The notes under the pieces were generated by a model, which saw only the letters and a list, made by a program, of their open reading frames with translations, did not search any database and was not told the origin of the DNA. DNA of 64,000 bases from an uncultured Lachnospiraceae bacterium. Lineage in GTDB: Bacteria; Bacillota; Clostridia; Lachnospirales; Lachnospiraceae. The stretch lies in contig CATLCV010000004.1 of NCBI GenBank assembly GCA_949893755.1, positions 1 to 64,000 of the forward strand. The letters are read 5' to 3'. Position 1 is the first letter of the stretch. Every line of letters starts with the position of its first letter. A program made the position numbers and the translations under genes. Positions 38,803 to 47,623 of the stretch are shown piece after piece.

Positions 38803-39312
38803 CTATAGTTTCAAGCTATATTGCAGCAGTGTATAATGCTGTCCGTCTTTGCTGTCTATTTTATCTGCCGAAGAAATCAGCAAAAAACCGAAGGACTTTG
38901 CCAATAAATTAGAAGCCCTGTTTTTTTCTCTTGCCGAATAAAGAAACTCTTTTGCACCGAATTCTTCTTTACAATATTGAATCAGGCATCGAAGGATCTG
39001 TTTACCAAACCCCTTTCCCACATAATCCGGTCCTAAACAGATCCCGGTTTCCTGATATACGTAAGGCCCGATCTTCTCTATGCCGGCGAATCCGATCGCC
39101 TTACCGCTTAATTTTTCATAAACGAGATAGGTGTCATGTTCTTTCTGAAACGCAATGGTTTTCAAGATTCTTACTTTAGCGTCTTCTTCGGTTTCCGTAA
39201 TATTCCAGGCCATATACTTCGCGCTTTCCGGCTGCGACCAGACATTGCGGTACATTTCTTCCCAGTCCGAAAATTTTGCTTTATCAAGAATAAGGCTCTC
39301 GGTTTCAATCAT
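38803..39312 (-). CDS. GNAT family N-acetyltransferase
   Basis: MIETESLILDKAKFSDWEEMYRNVW; ICLGPDYVGKGFGKQILRCLIQY. Confidence 0.9.
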   Translation of the reverse strand: MIETESLILDKAKFSDWEEMYRNVWSQPESAKYMAWNITETEEDAKVRILKTIAFQKEHDTYLVYEKLSGKAIGFAGIEKIGPYVYQETGICLGPDYVGKGFGKQILRCLIQYCKEEFGAKEFLYSAREKNRASNLLAKSFGFLLISSADKIDSKDGQHYTLLQYSLKL

Positions 39313-39352
39313 TTTTAAGCACTCCTTTTTATTCCCGCGAAGCAACGATGTA

Positions 39353-39931
39353 CTAAGTAGCCATGCTTGCATGGATATTTGAGTTTGTCCAGTAATGCGT
39401 GACATCAAAGCTCTCTGACTTTGCCGAGAGCGGAAGCCGTGAGGGATGCCGCGGATGATGATGCCTGGTAGTAGATTTTATGACTCCATTTTCTTCCTTT
39501 CCGAAAGCAATAAATCGGCAGGAATACTTGTTGGCGATCCCGTAAATATCATATAGACAATCCATCAGATAATCACGTTCCATAATAGGCTCTCCCCAGG
39601 CTGCCCACAGGGTCAAATTTGTTTCCCGCAAATATCGTTCGATATAACGCAGATTTTCATGATGCAGATCATCATCCCGGGCTACAGGCAGGCATTTAGG
39701 ATCAGTAGAGCGATGCGGATAAACATTGAACATCATCCAGCTGTCGAAACCATTTCGCTTTGCAATCTGCTCAACCATATGTAATGTTTTATCTGCATAT
39801 TCATGATTAGCGGTACTCGGATTCACACCGAAGCAGATAAGCGGATGATTCCCGGAAACGCCTAATACAAAACGCCTGCGAAGATCGTCGCCAATATAAA
39901 TGTCCGGTGCGGTTTCCCATTGATACTTCAA
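39353..39931 (-). CDS. DUF1643 domain protein
   Basis: RRRFVLGVSGNHPLICFGVNPSTA, MMFNVYPHRSTDP. Confidence 0.87.
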   Translation of the reverse strand: MKYQWETAPDIYIGDDLRRRFVLGVSGNHPLICFGVNPSTANHEYADKTLHMVEQIAKRNGFDSWMMFNVYPHRSTDPKCLPVARDDDLHHENLRYIERYLRETNLTLWAAWGEPIMERDYLMDCLYDIYGIANKYSCRFIAFGKEENGVIKSTTRHHHPRHPSRLPLSAKSESFDVTHYWTNSNIHASMAT

Positions 39932-39935
39932 TATA

Positions 39936-39965
39936 TTGTCCTCCCCTGCTTACGCTTCAGCGCAA
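39936..39965 (+). repeat. Internally deleted copy of 53-bp repeat (family A)
   Basis: ATTGTC + CCTGCTTACGCTTCAGCGCAAT. Confidence 0.55.
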
Positions 39966-40035
39966 TTCATATTGTTTCAAGCTCCCAATGTACTCTTCCC
40001 AGCACCGTTGAAGCCGCAAATAATCATTCCTGTTC
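39966..40035 (-). pseudogene. 5' fragment of a P-loop ATPase/kinase gene
   Basis: MGTGMIICGFNGAGKSTLG then truncated into the family A repeat fragment. Confidence 0.6.
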
Positions 40036-40235
40036 CCATATTCGGGAGATTTGCGGAGGAAAGGGAAAACCAGAGACCTTTACGTTCCTCGGGTTTACAC
40101 ACTACTGTTCGAGAAGTAAGAATGGGAAGTTCAGGGGGAAGAGAAAAAACTGTTTTACAATGACCTTTGCAAAGAGCCGGATGCGGGAAAGCCGTATGTC
40201 CGGTTTCGTAGAGGGATGCGGGGAGTACCCCCCCC
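40034..40235 (+). pseudogene. Remnant of group II intron reverse transcriptase/maturase and intron 3' region
   Basis: Frames split: FGRFAEER / GKGKPETFTFLGFTHYCSRSKNGKFRGKRK, then GAGCCGGATGCGGGAAAGCCGTATGTCCGGTTT. Confidence 0.72.
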
Positions 40236-40256
40236 CCACACACATCTACTAAACAC

Positions 40257-40329
40257 TGGAGACAACAGGACTCGAACCTGCGACCCTCTACACGTCAAGC
40301 AGATGCTCTCCCAGCTGAGCTATGTCTCC
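40257..40329 (-). tRNA. tRNA-Val (anticodon GAC)
   Basis: GGAGACA-TA-GCTCAGCTGGGAGAGC-A-TCTGC-TTGACGT-GTAGA-GGGTC-GCAGGTTCGAGTCCTGT-TGTCTCC-A cloverleaf. Confidence 0.95.
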
Positions 40330-40344
40330 ATAGAATATTGTATT

Positions 40345-40397
40345 TTGTCACCAATTTCCGCAAGAAAATCGATGACCTGCTTGCGCATCAGCGCAAT
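40345..40397 (+). repeat. 53-bp repeat (family A), tandem unit 1
   Basis: TTGTCACCAATTTCCGCAAGAAAATCGATGACCTGCTTGCGCATCAGCGCAAT. Confidence 0.9.
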
Positions 40398-40409
40398 ACA
40401 TATTATATC

Positions 40410-40462
40410 TTGTCACCAATTTCCATAAGGAAATTGATGACCTGCTTGCGCATCAGCGCAAT
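40410..40462 (+). repeat. 53-bp repeat (family A), tandem unit 2
   Basis: TTGTCACCAATTTCCATAAGGAAATTGATGACCTGCTTGCGCATCAGCGCAAT; period 65 bp. Confidence 0.9.
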
Positions 40463-40846
40463 ACATATTATAACAGATACAGCAACAAAATAGCAAGAAA
40501 AAAATCCACCGATTTCCAGTGCTTTAATGCATTTTTATGGGCGAGCATGTGGACGGGTTCTGCTGCGTGGAGCTGGTTGGACATTTTGAAAAGGCCGGCA
40601 CAGAGGCTAAGCAGGAAGAAAGGATCCTGCGCAACCTGTATCAGTTATTTTCCTACAACTCCTTAAATAGTAACGGAAAACGGAAGCGGATTAAACCTGA
40701 CAATTTGCAGAGTTTGATATATCATAGGATGAGCCGGCAAAAAAGAAAGACCATGAAACTTTTTTCTATAGATACTGGTATATATTTATATCAAAGGACA
40801 ATATCCATACGGCCGTTTTACAAAGCAACAGGAAGGGGGAAGAAGG

Positions 40847-41392
40847 ATGGATGACATGGAAACAATGGAACGTTTAAGAAAAAAGGAACAAAAAGCATTG
40901 GAAGAGATCATAAAAGAATACAATCCCTATGTTTCGGCGATCGTATATAAAATTCTGTGCGGATATGCGGCGGAAATAGATATACAGGGGGTGATCAACG
41001 ATGTCTTCTTCCGGTTATGGGAAAACGCGGACAAATTTGACGCACGGAAGTATACGGATCTGAAACCCTATCTGGGCGCGATCGCAAGAAATACCGCGAT
41101 CAATGAAAAAAATAAAATAGTACAAAATCTGCCTCTGGATGAGCACATTCTGGGCGAGATGAACGATTCCTTTTCAGAAATAGAGAAAAAGCAGATCCTT
41201 CAATCTGCTATGGCACAGCTGAGCAAAAAAGATCAGGTTATACTGCTAAAGTTTTATTTCCAGGGCAAAAAGATAAAAGAAATTGCAAAAGAAGAAAATA
41301 TGCCCTTATCAACAGTCAAAATCAATTTAAAAAGAAGCAGGAGCAAATTGAAAAAAATTTTAGAAGAGGAGGGATTTATCTATGAAGATTAG
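40847..41392 (+). CDS. ECF-type RNA polymerase sigma factor
   Basis: DVFFRLWENADKFD, AIARNTAINEKNK, EIAKEENMPLSTVKINLKRSRSKLKKIL. Confidence 0.93.
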   Translation: MDDMETMERLRKKEQKALEEIIKEYNPYVSAIVYKILCGYAAEIDIQGVINDVFFRLWENADKFDARKYTDLKPYLGAIARNTAINEKNKIVQNLPLDEHILGEMNDSFSEIEKKQILQSAMAQLSKKDQVILLKFYFQGKKIKEIAKEENMPLSTVKINLKRSRSKLKKILEEEGFIYED

Positions 41393-42230
41393 TTTTTATG
41401 AGCTTTTTGATCTCATGGCGGAAGAGGCATTGGAACTGCTGTCAGAGGATACGCCGGACAGCGAAACGCAATCTTCATCAGAAGCTACAATAAATGGCGT
41501 TTTGGAAATGATCAGCCAAAAAGAACGTCCTCATGTCTTCAAAAAGAAAAAAATGATACGCAGGCTGTTATTAGTGGCTGTAATAGGAATCGGAGTGTCT
41601 GCGGCCGCAGTTGCGCTTGCGGATCAGCCGATTATTTCGAACGGTGTCTTACTGAGGACTGGGGCAGAAGAAATTAATGATGCCAACCGTGCATATGTGG
41701 GAAAAGAGATGAGAGCAGGACATACATCGGTAGAAGTCCGGAGGGAATCAGAAATCCGGGAGGAAGCGGCGGCCGGAACGCCATCCCGGATGGAATCTGA
41801 AAGAACCTATGAGCTGCCCGATTTTATCAAAGGGATAGAATCGTATGAAAAATTGCCATATGCAATGGATACGTTTGAATCGAAGAAAGAGGACGGATAC
41901 TATACGACTCCGGAAATCATATTTACCAATTACGCAATGGTGATCTTTACAAAAGAAGGTAACAAGGGTTGGAAGTTAAAAAAGGGGCAGACGCTTTATT
42001 TTGAAACAGAAGAGTATCCTTCCGAAGTAAACCAGGGACGGGGACAGGCTATCATATATACGTATATTTTGGATGGAAAATTGATGAATCAGGATTACGG
42101 TGACGGTCGGCGCGGACTCTCCCAGAAATATGATTTAAAAGCAGAAAAAAGCGGAGAGTATTACTTATGCCTGATAGGAGCGAGTTCGGATCCGATCTCA
42201 ATAAAAAGCGGACGTCTGTATGTGGAATAA
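41382..42230 (+). CDS. Membrane protein, putative cognate anti-sigma/regulatory protein
   Basis: 282 aa, cytosolic N-terminus, one TM (RLLLVAVIGIGVSAAAVAL), overlaps sigma gene. Confidence 0.65.
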   Translation: MKISFYELFDLMAEEALELLSEDTPDSETQSSSEATINGVLEMISQKERPHVFKKKKMIRRLLLVAVIGIGVSAAAVALADQPIISNGVLLRTGAEEINDANRAYVGKEMRAGHTSVEVRRESEIREEAAAGTPSRMESERTYELPDFIKGIESYEKLPYAMDTFESKKEDGYYTTPEIIFTNYAMVIFTKEGNKGWKLKKGQTLYFETEEYPSEVNQGRGQAIIYTYILDGKLMNQDYGDGRRGLSQKYDLKAEKSGEYYLCLIGASSDPISIKSGRLYVE

Positions 42231-42247
42231 AGGGCCATTACAGCCCC

Positions 42248-43108
42248 TTACATTGCACCGTCCGTATCCGCCGCCACCGCCTTTCTATAATCCGAAGCCG
42301 ACATCCCCGTTTCCTGCTTAAAAAGCTTATTAAAGACACGCATATCCGAGAACCCGCTTGATAAGGCGATCTCTGTGATGGAATGGCTGCTTACTGTGAG
42401 CAGCCATTTTGCATGCTCGATCCGCGTGTTTTTTACATAAGCCTGAAAGGTGATCCCCATATGCTTTTTGAAATATTTAGAAAAATAAGTAGGGTGAAAG
42501 CCGCAGAGATCCGCGCACTCCTGCAGCGAAACGTGAGAGCGGTAATTTAAAGCGACATATTCGATCGCCAGACGCAGCTTTTGCACGGCTTCCCTGTTTT
42601 CAGAATTGTTTTCTCTCTTCGGAAAAGACCGGATCACAACTAACAGCAGAAGATTCATGAAGGTCTTGATGGAAAATTCCCATGCAATTTCCTGGCGAAG
42701 GTATTCGTCATGCATACTGAGGATCAGCGTTTTTACTTTTGAGTAGGTCTCAGGCGACCAATAGCTGCTGAGCGTATGCCGTTTATATAAATATTTGGAG
42801 TAATTCGCTTTATGCTTTGGATTTGTATATTTTTCCCCGACTGTAAGATTCAGGTCAGTCTCGATAATGAAGCGTTCGCAGTAGGATTCGGGCTCAGGCA
42901 GCGCATGGTTGATGTATGGGGGAATGATTGCGATCATCCCTTCCGTTAAAGTATAGAGGGTTTGTTCATAGATTATTTTCAGTTCGCCCTTTTTGATATA
43001 GATGATTTCCATTTCATGGTGGCAGTGAGGAGAAAAAGACTGACTGCCGTTCATAACCGTATCCCTGTAGGGGAACTGTTCATTTTTAAAATGTGTCTGA
43101 TAGAGCAT
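42248..43108 (-). CDS. AraC family transcriptional regulator
   Basis: Cupin N-terminus, C-terminal HTH LQECADLCGFHPTYFSKYFKKHMGITFQAYVKNTRIEHAKWLL. Confidence 0.94.
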   Translation of the reverse strand: MLYQTHFKNEQFPYRDTVMNGSQSFSPHCHHEMEIIYIKKGELKIIYEQTLYTLTEGMIAIIPPYINHALPEPESYCERFIIETDLNLTVGEKYTNPKHKANYSKYLYKRHTLSSYWSPETYSKVKTLILSMHDEYLRQEIAWEFSIKTFMNLLLLVVIRSFPKRENNSENREAVQKLRLAIEYVALNYRSHVSLQECADLCGFHPTYFSKYFKKHMGITFQAYVKNTRIEHAKWLLTVSSHSITEIALSSGFSDMRVFNKLFKQETGMSASDYRKAVAADTDGAM

Positions 43109-43370
43109 ATGGATTCCCTTCCGTTCATTTTTATATTTGTGTCTGTTCAGTACCTTCCCGGATCACCCGCAATCCCATGAAAACTGCCTTCGGCAATGAG
43201 GACCGCTTTTACTGATATTTACTTTTTTACCAAAAAAAATGAGCATCGTCAATGGAATGGCAAGATATATGTACTGCTTGTTAATTCCATGAATAGCCAT
43301 TTACGGACGGAAAAAATATAATGTGCTTACAGTGATAACTGAAATAAAAAATGAAATGGAGGAACTGAAA

Positions 43371-44480
43371 ATGCACAAAATTGGAATTGTAGGATGCGGA
43401 GGGATCGCACATCAAAAACATTTTCCGGCACTGAAACGTGCTTCGGACCGCGTGGAGATCGCGGCGTTCTGCGACCTGAAAAGAGAAAGGGCAGAGGAAG
43501 CGGCCAGGGAGTTCGGTGTGCCAGGAGCCAGAGTGTATGAAGATTATCATGAAATGCTGGAGAAGGAAACAGAAATCGAGATCATCTATGTCCTGACTCC
43601 CAATGTGTCTCACTGTCCCATCAGCGTGGCGGCATTTGAAGCCGGAAAGCATGTATTATGCGAAAAGCCGATGGCGGCGTCCGTGGAGGATGCGGAAACA
43701 ATGATGGCCGCATGGAAAAAGAGCGGAAAGATGTTTACGATCGGATATCAGAACAGATACCGCGCGGACAGCCAGACCATGAAAAGACTTTGCGATGACG
43801 GAGAAATGGGAGAGATCTATTACGCGCAGGCCCATGCGCTGCGCAGAAGAGGCGTTCCGACCTGGGGAGTATTTACAGACAAGTCCCAGCAGGGCGGCGG
43901 TCCTCTGATCGATATCGGAACACATTCGCTGGATCTGACCCTGTGGCTGATGAATAACTATGAGCCGGCTTCTGTGACAGGGGTGACATTTGATAAGCTG
44001 GGAAAGACACTCCAGCCGAAGGATCAGGGGAATTTCCTTGGGACATGGGATCCGGAGACCTTTGAAGTAGAGGATGCGGCATTCGGATTTATTACGATGA
44101 AGGATGGCTCTTTGATCACATTGGACGCTTCCTGGATCCTGAATTCTACGGAAGAACGATGCGCGTCCGCATATCTCTGCGGAACAAAGGCGGGAGCGGA
44201 ACTGACAGGGGTAGGCGGTTCCGATAATCTGAAATTGTATTTGAACAAAGTGATGGGCGGAAAGCAGGTAAAGATTGATGTAGATACCAGTGCCGGTGGC
44301 GTGGATTTCTTTGACGGAGATTCCTCCAACCCGGAAGACATGGAATGCAAGGTATGGTTAGACGCAATTGAGGGCAAGGGAGAGCTGACAGTAAAACCGG
44401 AACAGGCATTTGTTGTGACAAGGATCCTGGACGCGGTCTACAGATCCGCCAGGGAAGGAAAGCCGGTTGTATTTGATTAA
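43371..44480 (+). CDS. Gfo/Idh/MocA family oxidoreductase
   Basis: KIGIVGCGGIAHQKHFPAL, KHVLCEKPMAASVEDA. Confidence 0.95.
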   Translation: MHKIGIVGCGGIAHQKHFPALKRASDRVEIAAFCDLKRERAEEAAREFGVPGARVYEDYHEMLEKETEIEIIYVLTPNVSHCPISVAAFEAGKHVLCEKPMAASVEDAETMMAAWKKSGKMFTIGYQNRYRADSQTMKRLCDDGEMGEIYYAQAHALRRRGVPTWGVFTDKSQQGGGPLIDIGTHSLDLTLWLMNNYEPASVTGVTFDKLGKTLQPKDQGNFLGTWDPETFEVEDAAFGFITMKDGSLITLDASWILNSTEERCASAYLCGTKAGAELTGVGGSDNLKLYLNKVMGGKQVKIDVDTSAGGVDFFDGDSSNPEDMECKVWLDAIEGKGELTVKPEQAFVVTRILDAVYRSAREGKPVVFD

Positions 44481-44587
44481 GCCAGCAGGAAGAGAAGCAG
44501 TGTAAAGAATCGTATGAAAAAAATACGGGAATCGCCCGTATGAAAAAGCTGCTTCGCAAATTGGTTACAAAAAACGGAGGTATCAAA

Positions 44588-45448
44588 ATGGGATTAAAAG
44601 TAGGAATCCAGCTCTATTCAGTAAAAAATAAAATGAAAGAAAATCCGCTCCAGACGATCGGGGATGTTGCAAAGGCGGGGTACAAGTATCTGGAGGTAGC
44701 AAACCATAACGCGCTTGAGGATGACGGTGTAGGTTTTGGAGTATCCGCGGAGGAGTTGAACGGTGTGCTGAAAAAAAGCGGAAGCAGTATCATAAGCGCG
44801 CACATCTTTCCTTTTACAGAAGAAAATTATAAGAGGGTCGCGGAATACAACCAAAAAACAGGAAACCATATCCTGGTCTATCCCATGGACACATTTCAGG
44901 ATTACGATGATGTGATGCGTAAAGTCGAAATGTATGAAAAAATGGGAGCGGCTGCGGCAAAGGAAGGAATGGTATTTCTCTATCATAACCATTATCAGGA
45001 ATTTCAGAAATTCCATGGGAAAACCGTGATGGAGTGGATCCTGGAAAATACGGATCCGGCACATGTGAATTTTGAGCTGGATACGTTCTGGACGCTGCGC
45101 GGAGGTTACGATCCGGTGCAGATCATGGACCAGTTCGGCACCCGGATCAAAATGCTGCACCAGAAGGACTACGCGAAAGACGCGCCGAATCCGGTCAATA
45201 TGTTTGACGTCGTGGGAGAGGATACATATATCACACGGGAGGTATTCGGGAAATATAAAAAGGACGGAGACTTTGTTGAGATCGGCTACGGGCAGATGGA
45301 CATTCAGAGCATCATCAACAAGGCGCTGGAATTGGGGAGCATCGAATATATTGTACTGGAACAGGATGCCACGAAGCTGGACGAGCTGGAAAGCATCCGG
45401 CGCAGTATGGAAGGCTTCCGCCGGTTCCAGGGAATCGATTGGCAGTAA
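44588..45448 (+). CDS. Sugar phosphate isomerase/epimerase family (AP endonuclease 2-like TIM barrel)
   Basis: KVGIQLYSVKNKMKENPLQTIGDVAKAGYKYLEVA, YHNHYQEF, FELDTFW. Confidence 0.92.
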   Translation: MGLKVGIQLYSVKNKMKENPLQTIGDVAKAGYKYLEVANHNALEDDGVGFGVSAEELNGVLKKSGSSIISAHIFPFTEENYKRVAEYNQKTGNHILVYPMDTFQDYDDVMRKVEMYEKMGAAAAKEGMVFLYHNHYQEFQKFHGKTVMEWILENTDPAHVNFELDTFWTLRGGYDPVQIMDQFGTRIKMLHQKDYAKDAPNPVNMFDVVGEDTYITREVFGKYKKDGDFVEIGYGQMDIQSIINKALELGSIEYIVLEQDATKLDELESIRRSMEGFRRFQGIDWQ

Positions 45449-45523
45449 GGAACTGTATGGAAATAATTTGTGCAGATTGCGCAGGATCGTTTCCAACAGT
45501 TCCTGACAGAAAGGTGTGTGAGT

Positions 45524-46582
45524 ATGAAAACAATAAAACTGGGAATCATCGGCTATGGCTTCATGGGGCAGTGGCATCGGAATCACGCGGGGACTCTGAA
45601 AGAGGTTGAAATCCTTGCGGTCTGCGATACGGATCAGGCAAAGCTGGAGAAGGCGCCCCGGGATGTAAAGACTTTTACAGACTATCAGGAGCTTTTAAAA
45701 CTGGATGAAATAGAATGGGTCGTGATCTGCGTGCCCAATCATCTGCACTGCCGGATCGCGGTAGACGCGGCGGACGCGGGAAAGAACCTGATCGTAGAAA
45801 AGCCATGCGCATTGAATGTGGAGGAATTTGACAGGATCAGCCAGGCAGCAAAAAGGAACAACGTTCTTTTTACGGTAGACCAGAACCGGCGCTGGGACAG
45901 GGACTATGCGATCGCCAAAAAAACATATATGGAAGGAACCCTGGGAAAGGTATTCATGATCAAATCCAGCCATTACGGTGTATTTGGAAGAATGCACGAC
46001 TGGCATGAATTTAAAGAGTACGGAGGTGGCATGCTGTATGACTGGGGCGTTCACCTCATTGACCAGATGCTGGAGCTGGTGCCGGAAAAGATCACCCAGA
46101 TCTTTGCGGATATGAAATGTGCCGTCAATCAGGAAGTGGACGACTATTTCCGTATCCTGCTCCGGTTCGAGAGCGGATTAACAGCGGAGATTGAGCTGGG
46201 TACGTTCCTTCTGGCTCCGATGCCGAGATGGTATATGTCCGGAGATCAGGGGACACTGGTTGTAGAACAGATAAAAGCAGACAAGGGCGCTGTCTACCGG
46301 GCGGGAGACTTCCGCGCGGCGCTTCCGGAACAGGCGGAAAATATCGACGCGGGACCCACTAGGACATTTTCTGTAAAAGCAAGTGATGTGGTACATACTG
46401 AAAAGATGCCTGAGGTAGACCTGACATATAATGACTGGAATGATTTTTTCAGAAACCTGATCGGGGTGGTAAATCATACAGAAGAAATGGCTGTAAAACC
46501 GGAACAGGTCAGAAGGGTGCTTCAAGTCATGGAGGCTGCAAGGGAATCTGCCGCATGCGGCAGGTCGGTAGATTTTGAATGA
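45524..46582 (+). CDS. Gfo/Idh/MocA family oxidoreductase
   Basis: KLGIIGYGFMGQWHRNHAGTLKEVEILAVCD, KNLIVEKPCALNVEE. Confidence 0.95.
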   Translation: MKTIKLGIIGYGFMGQWHRNHAGTLKEVEILAVCDTDQAKLEKAPRDVKTFTDYQELLKLDEIEWVVICVPNHLHCRIAVDAADAGKNLIVEKPCALNVEEFDRISQAAKRNNVLFTVDQNRRWDRDYAIAKKTYMEGTLGKVFMIKSSHYGVFGRMHDWHEFKEYGGGMLYDWGVHLIDQMLELVPEKITQIFADMKCAVNQEVDDYFRILLRFESGLTAEIELGTFLLAPMPRWYMSGDQGTLVVEQIKADKGAVYRAGDFRAALPEQAENIDAGPTRTFSVKASDVVHTEKMPEVDLTYNDWNDFFRNLIGVVNHTEEMAVKPEQVRRVLQVMEAARESAACGRSVDFE

Positions 46583-46702
46583 ATATCGAAAATTGCAGAG
46601 AATGCGGCAGGACGGTAGATTTTGAATAAACATCGGAGCGCGGCGGAGAAGGGCGGATGCCCTCAAAAGAGCCGGCATGCTCTGACAAGAAAGAGGTGAA
46701 TT

Positions 46703-47623
46703 ATGAAATTAGGATTTGTAAGTGCGATCCTGGATCAGAGCAGCTATGAAGAAATGATAGATACTGCATCTGAGCTTGGCTTCGCATGCGTGGAGGCGGC
46801 CTGCTGGCCCCAGGAAAAGGCGGAGCGGCGTTATGCCGGGGTCAGCCATATTGACGCGGAACGAGTGTTGGAGGATGAAAAGTACGCGAAACATATCCTG
46901 GACTACAGTGCAGGAAAAAAGGTGGAAATTTCTTCCCTTGCGTATTACCCGAATACAATGGATCCGGATCTGAATAAGCGGAAAACGGTCATCAGCCATC
47001 TGGAACATGTGATCCGGGCAAGCCATAAGCTGGGAATCGGAATGGTCACTACATTTATCGGAAGGGATCAGACGAAGAGTATTGAAGAAAATCTGGAGCT
47101 TGTAAAAGAACTATGGCCGCCGATCATCCGGCTGGCAGAAGAACTGGAGGTTAAGGTGGCGATCGAAAACTGCCCGATGCTGTTCGGCAGGGATCAGTGG
47201 CCGGGCGGACAAAATCTGATGACCACGCCTGCTGTCTGGAAAAAGGTATTTGAGATCCTGGACAGTGATTTCCTGGGAATCAATTATGACCCGTCACATT
47301 TTGTATGGCAGATGATCGATTATATACAGCCGCTTTATGAATTCCGCAGTAAGATATTCCATGTACATTACAAGGATATCAAGGTGTACAGGGACCGTCT
47401 GGATCAATGCGGGGTCATGGCATATCCGCTGGACTTCATGTCTCCCAAGCTGCCGGGACTCGGCGATGTGGACTGGGGAAGATATGTGTCCGCTCTGACA
47501 GATATCGGTTACGACGGTTATTCCTGTATCGAAGTAGAGGACAAAGCCTTTGAAGGAAGCAGCGAAAAGATTCTGGATTCATTGAAGCTGAGCAAGCGCT
47601 ATATGGAGCAGTTTGTGATATGA
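46703..47623 (+). CDS. Sugar phosphate isomerase/epimerase family protein
   Basis: KLGFVSAILDQSSYEEMIDTASELGFACVEAACW, NYDPSHFVWQMID, HVHYKDI. Confidence 0.93.
   Translation: MKLGFVSAILDQSSYEEMIDTASELGFACVEAACWPQEKAERRYAGVSHIDAERVLEDEKYAKHILDYSAGKKVEISSLAYYPNTMDPDLNKRKTVISHLEHVIRASHKLGIGMVTTFIGRDQTKSIEENLELVKELWPPIIRLAEELEVKVAIENCPMLFGRDQWPGGQNLMTTPAVWKKVFEILDSDFLGINYDPSHFVWQMIDYIQPLYEFRSKIFHVHYKDIKVYRDRLDQCGVMAYPLDFMSPKLPGLGDVDWGRYVSALTDIGYDGYSCIEVEDKAFEGSSEKILDSLKLSKRYMEQFVI

Noticed and set aside
40220-40240. Poly-C tract as phase-variation switch
   Set aside because: It lies in intron-remnant non-coding sequence, not in or near an intact gene start; may also be sequencing noise.
40345-40462. 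Possible mini-CRISPR array
   Set aside because: Only two units with a 12-bp spacer that is itself conserved, unit is internally palindromic and dispersed elsewhere; no cas genes in window.
40537-40854. 105-aa ORF upstream of ECF sigma gene
   Set aside because: No recognisable family, overlaps sigma gene promoter region; coding status uncertain, possibly a gene remnant.
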